From the NCBI GenBank assembly GCA_021325235.1, contig JAJPHN010000015.1, positions 124,001 through 188,000 of the forward strand: DNA of 64,000 nt, written 5' to 3'. Numbering within the stretch: the first letter of the stretch is position 1; every line of letters begins with the position of its first letter. Position numbers and translations under genes: made by a program. Under the pieces are notes generated by a model. It searched no databases, was not told where the DNA came from, and saw only the letters and a program-made list of their open reading frames with translations. This stretch comes from Terriglobia bacterium (GTDB taxonomy: Bacteria; Acidobacteriota; Terriglobia; Bryobacterales; Bryobacteraceae). Of the stretch, positions 58,971 to 64,000 are shown in pieces.

Positions 58971-60302
58971 ATGGCCTGGTTGCGTTCCGCAGTATTGGCT
59001 TCCCTGTGCACCGCTCTTGCTGCAGTTGCGATGGCGCAGACTGCGGCGCCTTCGCTCGAGTACATACGCGCCGGCAAACTGTTCGACAGCCGCTCCGGCA
59101 CCTACACCGAGAACGCGGTGCTGGTGGTCGAAGGCCAGCGCATCCGCAGCGTCGAAAAATCCGGCTTCGCGATTCCTGCCGGCGCCAAGATTGTCGATCT
59201 GAGCCAATCCTATGTTCTCCCCGGCCTCATCGATTGCCACACGCACCTGACCGGGCGCGCCGACCAGTACGACGAAATCGAAATCTTCAAATGGACGCCC
59301 TTCGTTGCCGCGATCAACGGCGTGGCAAATGCGAAGCGCACACTGGATGCCGGTTTCACCACCGTGCGCGATGTCGGTTCTCCTCCTTTCGCCGCCGTCG
59401 ATCTGCGCAACAACATCGATTCCGGATTCATTCCCGGGCCGCGCATCGTAGCCTCCGGTCCGGCCATCTCGATCACCGGCGGACACGGCGATCTCAACAA
59501 TTTCTCGCCCGTGATCGGCAGGCCGATGATGTATCCGGCCGAACGCGATTATGAGATCGCGGACGGCGTCGACCAGGTGCAGCAGACCGTGCGCGCGCAG
59601 GTCAAGTACGGCGTCGATGTCATCAAAATCCTGGCCAGCGGCGGCGTGCTCAGCAAGGGTGATCAGCCCGGAGCCCCGCAGTACACGCTGGCGGAGTTGA
59701 AAGTGGCCGCCGATACGGCGCATCAGGCCGGACGCAAAATCGCCGCCCACGCACACGGCAACCAGAGCATCAAATGGGCAATCGAAGCCGGTATCGACTC
59801 AATCGAACATGCTTCGCTGGCTGATGACGAAGCCATCCGTCTCGCCAAAGAGCACGGCACGTTCTTCGTCATGGATATCTACAACGACGATTACATCCTG
59901 CAGCAGGCTCCGAAATTTGGCCTTCCCAAAGAGCAGATCGAAAAAGAACGCGGCGTCGGCCAGAAACAGCGCGATACCTTCCGGCGCGCCTGGAAAGCCG
60001 GAGTCAAAATGGCGTTCGGCACCGATGCGGGCGTCTATCCGCACGGCGATAACGCCAACCAGTTTCACTATATGGTGCTCTACGGCATGACACCAGCCCA
60101 GGCGATTCAGGCCGCAACCATCCGAGCGGCGGAACTCGTTGGGCGATCGGCGGATATCGGCGAATTAAGCGGCGGCCACTACGCCGATCTAATCGCTGTG
60201 AATGAGGATCCGCTCCAGCACGTCGAAGCGCTCGAGCACGTCGCGTTTGTCATGAAGGGCGGCGCAATCGCAAAGGACGAGCGCGCCACCGTGCATCCTT
60301 AA
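58971..60302 (+). CDS. Exported metal-dependent amidohydrolase (imidazolonepropionase-like)
   Basis: A 443-residue enzyme with a signal peptide (LRSAVLASLCTALAAVAMAQ). The amidohydrolase fold has the first metal pair in LIDCHTHLTG (His 90 and 92), a bridging Lys in VDVIKILASGG, the His pairs in KIAAHAHGN and SIEHASLADD, and the Asp in FGTDAGVYPHG. It resembles secreted prolidase/organophosphate acid hydrolase-like enzymes common in acidobacteria. The substrate may be a Xaa-Pro or aryl dipeptide or another amide. It is followed five bases later by an MBL-fold gene. Confidence 0.87.
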   Translation: MAWLRSAVLASLCTALAAVAMAQTAAPSLEYIRAGKLFDSRSGTYTENAVLVVEGQRIRSVEKSGFAIPAGAKIVDLSQSYVLPGLIDCHTHLTGRADQYDEIEIFKWTPFVAAINGVANAKRTLDAGFTTVRDVGSPPFAAVDLRNNIDSGFIPGPRIVASGPAISITGGHGDLNNFSPVIGRPMMYPAERDYEIADGVDQVQQTVRAQVKYGVDVIKILASGGVLSKGDQPGAPQYTLAELKVAADTAHQAGRKIAAHAHGNQSIKWAIEAGIDSIEHASLADDEAIRLAKEHGTFFVMDIYNDDYILQQAPKFGLPKEQIEKERGVGQKQRDTFRRAWKAGVKMAFGTDAGVYPHGDNANQFHYMVLYGMTPAQAIQAATIRAAELVGRSADIGELSGGHYADLIAVNEDPLQHVEALEHVAFVMKGGAIAKDERATVHP

Positions 60303-60307
60303 ACAAG

Positions 60308-61132
60308 ATGCCGGCTGAACACTGGATCTGCTTCACCTGCGGGACACAATACGCCGCTTCCGAAAAGCCACCCGATTCCTGCGCGATCTGCACCGATCCG
60401 CGCCAGTTCGTGGGGTTCGACGGGCAGCAGTGGACCACGCTCGCGGAATTGCGCAAGAGTTACCGAAACGAATTCGTCGCAGAAGAGCCGGGCGTGCACT
60501 CCTTTCACACGCAACCGGATTTCGCCATTGGCCAGCGCGCATTTCTGATCCAAACCGAACAGGGCAACATCCTCTGGGACTGCCTTTCGCTGCTCGATGA
60601 GCGCACGGAAGAGCGCATTCGTCAACTCGGCGGCATCCATCACATCGCCATTTCGCATCCGCATTACTACACGACCATGCTTGAATGGAGCACGGCGTTC
60701 GATCGTGCGCCGATTCATCTGCACGAAGCCGACCGGCGCTGGGCGATGCGGACCGATGGCAACGTCGATTTCTGGCGGGGAGAAACGCTCGCGCTCGGCG
60801 ATAGCGTCACGCTGCTGCATACGCCGGGGCATTTCGCTGGCTTCCAGGTACTGCACTGGAGCGATGGAGCAGATCGTAAAGGCGCGCTGTTTTGTGGCGA
60901 TCAGCCGCAGGTCTGCATGGATCGCCGCTGGGTTTCGTTCCTGTACAGCTATCCCAACTACATTCCGCTCGGCGCGCGCGAGGTCGACGACATCGTTCGC
61001 CGCCTCGACCCGTGGGCCTTCGACCGCATCTACGGCGCATTTCCGAAACGCACCGTCGCGAGCGATGCACACGCATGTCTGCACGCCTCGGCCGAACGAT
61101 ACCGCAACGCGCTTCTTGGAGTACACGCTTGA
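60308..61132 (+). CDS. Metallo-beta-lactamase fold protein with N-terminal zinc ribbon
   Basis: A 274-residue protein. The first 30 residues carry two CX2C pairs (Cys 8 and 11, Cys 25 and 28) like a rubredoxin or zinc ribbon. The MBL part has HIAISHPHYYTTMLEW in place of HxHxDH, then LHTPGHFAGFQVLHW, LFCGDQPQVCMDRRWVSF and the end FPKRTVASDAHACL. The Asp-His of the usual motif are missing, so metal binding and activity may be altered. A hydrolase role is likely but the substrate is unknown. Its stop overlaps the next start as TTGA. Confidence 0.82.
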   Translation: MPAEHWICFTCGTQYAASEKPPDSCAICTDPRQFVGFDGQQWTTLAELRKSYRNEFVAEEPGVHSFHTQPDFAIGQRAFLIQTEQGNILWDCLSLLDERTEERIRQLGGIHHIAISHPHYYTTMLEWSTAFDRAPIHLHEADRRWAMRTDGNVDFWRGETLALGDSVTLLHTPGHFAGFQVLHWSDGADRKGALFCGDQPQVCMDRRWVSFLYSYPNYIPLGAREVDDIVRRLDPWAFDRIYGAFPKRTVASDAHACLHASAERYRNALLGVHA

Positions 61133-62277
61133 AGAAAGTCATCCTTCTTTTCGCCTTACCGTTAGTGAGCCTTCCTCAGGGAGTGCAGAACGCCACGTTT
61201 GAAGGGCAGCCCGCCATCCGGCTGACCAACGGAAAGCTGGAGCTGACCGTCACCGAGCAAGGCAGCACGCTCGCCGAATTGTGGCTGGCCGACGATCCGG
61301 AAAAATTCAATCCGTTCTGGAACCCGGTGCGCATGGCGCGCGAACTCGGACATCCGGCTCACTTCGACGGCGGCGCCGGCGTCTTTGTCTGCGTGGACGG
61401 CTTCGGGCCTCCTTCGAAAGAAGAGCACGCCGCCGGTTTGCCGATGCACGGCGAGGCACATAGCCAGATGTTTCGCATTCGATCGGGGCGCAATGGCGCG
61501 AGCACATTTGCCACACTCTCCGCGCACCTGCCGATCGTAGACGAAAACTTCACGCGCACCATCCGCATGAATGACGGCGAGAATGTGATCCATGTCGAGA
61601 GCGAGCTCGAGAGCGAACTCGGCTTCGATCGTCCGGTGAACTGGGCCGAGCACGCGACGCTGGGCTCGCCTTTTCTGGCATCGGGCGAAACGGTTGTCGA
61701 TATCTCGGGATCGCGCTCGCAGACCAGGCCGTACGAGCAGGTGCAGTACGGCGAGGTCCATCGCCGGCTCGCCTCGGGCAAGGATTTCAATTGGCCGATG
61801 GCGCCCGGCTTGGATGGCACTCCGATCAACATTCGCGAGACGCCGGGCGATCCGCATTACGTGGACCACGCGACCACGCTGCTCGATCCCGCACGCGAGC
61901 TCGAATGGGCCACGGCGATCAATCTGAAGCACCATCTGCTGATCGGGTATCTGTTTCGGCGCGCCGAATATCCGTGGCTGCAGTACTGGGGCTGGTATCC
62001 GGCTTCGGGCAAATTCGCACGCGGCATGGAGTTTGCTACTCAGCCCTACGATGTGCCGCGGCGCGAGGTCATCACGATGGGAAAAATGTTCGACACCCCG
62101 GCGTTTCGCTGGCTGCCGGCGAAATCGAAAATCGGCACGCATTTCCTCGTCTTCTACACGCGGGTTCCGGATGATTTTCGCAAGGTTGACGACGTGCGGC
62201 TCGAAAACGGGCACATCGTAATCGAAGACCGCGCGGCCGCGAAACAGGTAACGCTCGCGAGCCGTTCGGGTTTGTAA
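61129..62277 (+). CDS. Secreted galactose mutarotase-like protein
   Basis: A 382-residue protein from TTG 61129, overlapping the previous stop by four bases. It begins with a signal peptide (KKVILLFALPLVSLPQG). The mature chain is mostly beta, with RLTNGKLELTVTEQGSTLAELWLAD, MNDGENVIHVESELESELGFDRPVNWAEHATLG and QYWGWYPASGKFARGMEFATQPYD, a pattern of the mutarotase/aldose epimerase superfold. His 200-region residues could be catalytic, but the exact family and substrate are not known. It may act on sugars outside the cytoplasm. The frame upstream of the TTG lies in the MBL gene and looks random. Confidence 0.72.
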   Translation: MKKVILLFALPLVSLPQGVQNATFEGQPAIRLTNGKLELTVTEQGSTLAELWLADDPEKFNPFWNPVRMARELGHPAHFDGGAGVFVCVDGFGPPSKEEHAAGLPMHGEAHSQMFRIRSGRNGASTFATLSAHLPIVDENFTRTIRMNDGENVIHVESELESELGFDRPVNWAEHATLGSPFLASGETVVDISGSRSQTRPYEQVQYGEVHRRLASGKDFNWPMAPGLDGTPINIRETPGDPHYVDHATTLLDPARELEWATAINLKHHLLIGYLFRRAEYPWLQYWGWYPASGKFARGMEFATQPYDVPRREVITMGKMFDTPAFRWLPAKSKIGTHFLVFYTRVPDDFRKVDDVRLENGHIVIEDRAAAKQVTLASRSGL

Positions 62278-62319
62278 ACGCCGCGAACGGCGCTGCGCGA
62301 AATTGCGTAGACTTGATCG

Positions 62320-64000
62320 ATGAGCCCGCGTTCTCTCAGCGAGGCGAAGGATAAGACACTCGGTATGCTCTGGCGCGAACTCTGCTATGCCTTCCGGCAG
62401 CTTCAAAAGAGCCCCGGTTTCACGATTCTGGCGGTTCTCACGCTCGCCTTCGGCATTGGGGCCAGCACGGCTGTTTTCACGCTGGTCGATTCCGTCATTC
62501 TGCAGCCCCTCAGCTATCGGGACAGCGGTCGCCTGAGCGTGGTTTGGGAGCGCGTGAGGTTCCTCGGCATTCCGTATGTGGGTGCAAATCCGCGCCACGT
62601 CGACGTATGGCAGAAGCGCGCCACGGCGTTCGAAAATCTGACGCTGGTACAGGAACGCACCAGCGGCGTGTCGATCGGTATGGAGCATCCGCAGGTCATG
62701 GGCACGGTGCGCGCGTATCCCAACCTGCTCGATGTGCTGCAAGTGAAGCCGATCCTGGGCCGCGGTTTTCGTCCGGAAGACGGCGTACGCGGCCACGAAA
62801 ACGTCGCGATTCTCACGTACGGTCTGTGGCAGACGTTGTTTCACGGCGATCCGAACGCGATTGGCAAGACCCTGCGGGTGGCCGATGTGCCGCGCGTGAT
62901 TGTGGGCGTGCTGCCCAGGTCTTTCCATTTCCCCAATGCCAATGCACTGAGCTCGATGAGCTCGACACAGGCCGCCGACAGTGCGCTGGCGCCCGAGCTG
63001 ATTGTGCCGGTTGCGCTCGATCTGAATCGCTTCGACTGGAACGGCGAATACGGCAACTGGATCGCGCTGGCCCGGCTGAAACCCGGCGTAACTCCGAAAC
63101 AAGCCGAAGCGCAGCTCAACACCCTCGAAGCACAGATTGTCGAGCAGATGCCGGCCGATCAACGCGACAACGAACCGAACGCTCTGCTCTCGTATGTGCA
63201 GCCCATGCAGGAAGCGGTGGTGCACTCGTCGAAGCTTGAATTGTGGCTGCTCATGGCGGCCGTGCTCGGGCTCATGCTGATTGCGTGCGTAAACCTGGCC
63301 AACGCACAATTGGGCCGCGCACTGACACGCGAACGGGAAGCGGCGGTACGCAGCGCGCTCGGCGCATCGGGCTGGCAGCTGCTCGCCTGTTCTCTTCTTG
63401 AGAGCGTTCTGCTGGCGCTGGCGGGCGGCGTGGGCGGCATTCTGCTCGCATCGGAAGCGCTCGACCTGTTCCGGCGCTACACACCCATTGATTTGCCGCG
63501 GCTGGCGGAGGTGCATCCGAATGCGGCGGTGCTGGTTTTTGCCTTGGTGCTGATGTGCGGCTGCGCTCTGCTGTTCGGAGTCTTGCCGGCGGCTCATTTT
63601 GTGCGCGCGAATCCGCAGCAAGCTCTCCAGCAGAACAGCGCGCGCACCGCGGGCAGCCGCGAAAATCGCAATCTGCGCCGCTGGCTGATCGGGCTCGAAG
63701 TATTCGGCTCTGCGGCGCTGCTGCTGATTATGGGACTGTTCGCGCGCAGCCTGTTTCATCTGCTCCAAAGCGACAAGGGTTTTGATTCGGCGCAGATTGT
63801 GGCGGCCGAGGTCGATCTGTCGGGAGCAGCCTATCGTGCGGACCAGACCAAGCGCAATTTCGACGATGGCGTGCTGCGCTCGCTGCGCGCGATTCCGGGC
63901 GTCGAATCGTCGGCACTGGTGAGCGCGATGCCGCTGGAGGGCGAGACCTGGATCGACGGCATCACACGCAGCGATAAACCGATGGCGAAACCGCCGCTCG
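62320..64000 (+). CDS. MacB-like ABC permease, acidobacterial type (3' end outside)
   Basis: At least 560 residues, running off the window. After a short cytoplasmic part (MLWRELCYAFRQLQKSPGF; an inner ATG lies at 62365) comes the helix FTILAVLTLAFGIGASTAVFTLVDSVIL and a MacB-like periplasmic domain. A FtsX block (LWLLMAAVLGLMLIACVNLANAQLGR to LVFALVLMCGCALLFGVL) follows. The second copy starts at LIGLEVFGSAALLLIMGLFARSLFHLL. It lacks the long helical N-terminal extension of the permease at 44104 and has no PadR gene in front. Confidence 0.88.
   Translation, partial: MSPRSLSEAKDKTLGMLWRELCYAFRQLQKSPGFTILAVLTLAFGIGASTAVFTLVDSVILQPLSYRDSGRLSVVWERVRFLGIPYVGANPRHVDVWQKRATAFENLTLVQERTSGVSIGMEHPQVMGTVRAYPNLLDVLQVKPILGRGFRPEDGVRGHENVAILTYGLWQTLFHGDPNAIGKTLRVADVPRVIVGVLPRSFHFPNANALSSMSSTQAADSALAPELIVPVALDLNRFDWNGEYGNWIALARLKPGVTPKQAEAQLNTLEAQIVEQMPADQRDNEPNALLSYVQPMQEAVVHSSKLELWLLMAAVLGLMLIACVNLANAQLGRALTREREAAVRSALGASGWQLLACSLLESVLLALAGGVGGILLASEALDLFRRYTPIDLPRLAEVHPNAAVLVFALVLMCGCALLFGVLPAAHFVRANPQQALQQNSARTAGSRENRNLRRWLIGLEVFGSAALLLIMGLFARSLFHLLQSDKGFDSAQIVAAEVDLSGAAYRADQTKRNFDDGVLRSLRAIPGVESSALVSAMPLEGETWIDGITRSDKPMAKPPL

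Noticed and set aside
61162-63768. Minus-strand ORF of 868 codons
   Set aside because: It lies antisense to the mutarotase-like gene and the second permease. Its sequence is Arg/His/Gln-rich with no motif, the usual artefact of high-GC third positions.

Overview
The window looks like chromosomal DNA from an Acidobacteriota bacterium, probably near the Solibacteres/Bryobacterales. This is inferred from high GC content, two long MacB-like permeases of the type multiplied in acidobacteria (one behind a PadR regulator), a tmRNA tag reading A-NNTQFAYAA, many TTG/GTG starts and a giant Ser/Thr kinase. No insertion sequence, integrase, CRISPR array or rRNA is visible, and I found no tRNA other than the tRNA-like part of tmRNA.

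Layout. Positions 1-6190 hold the end of an isocitrate lyase/PEP mutase family gene, a tandem AAA ATPase, a UPF0182 membrane protein, rsmE and a DUF4230 protein. Positions 6228-16000 hold an acyl-ligase/carrier/acyltransferase fusion, glgX, a membrane protein, lipA-lnt, a second PEP-mutase family gene and metY. Positions 16000-23570 hold an APH-like phosphotransferase whose reading frame continues upstream to a possible ACG start, a short SecA paralogue, a DUF697-like membrane protein and comEC. A 245-base gap at 23571-23815 holds a promoter and a perfect intrinsic terminator but no ORF, and is a strong candidate for an orphan structured RNA.

Positions 23816-28947 hold a 3D-domain protein, a DUF4337 protein, a UvrC-like protein with a degenerate GIY-YIG domain, an unlisted 52-residue zinc-ribbon protein, and a yvcK-glmU pair that joins a UDP-GlcNAc-binding regulator to UDP-GlcNAc synthesis. 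Positions 29101-37698 hold a porin with a PstS-like protein, truB, an ABC exporter-histidine kinase-response regulator operon with an XRE-type output domain, a DUF3108 protein and an acidobacterial secreted protein.

Positions 37652-42238 (minus) form a compact operon of acyl-CoA dehydrogenase, meaB, methylmalonyl-CoA epimerase, mtnP and a GT9-like protein, which suggests propionyl/methylmalonyl-CoA metabolism. An NtrC-type regulator is divergent from it, followed by padR with a palindromic operator and its permease. Positions 46739-53888 hold adenosine deaminase, ssrA (tmRNA), an aldo/keto reductase, an AraC-DinB fusion coupled to a DUF1801 protein, an exported double-VOC protein, a beta-barrel protein and a gamma-glutamyltransferase. 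Positions 53890-64000 hold the 1596-residue kinase, an exported amidohydrolase, a metallo-beta-lactamase fold protein coupled to a secreted mutarotase-like protein, and a second permease running off the right edge.
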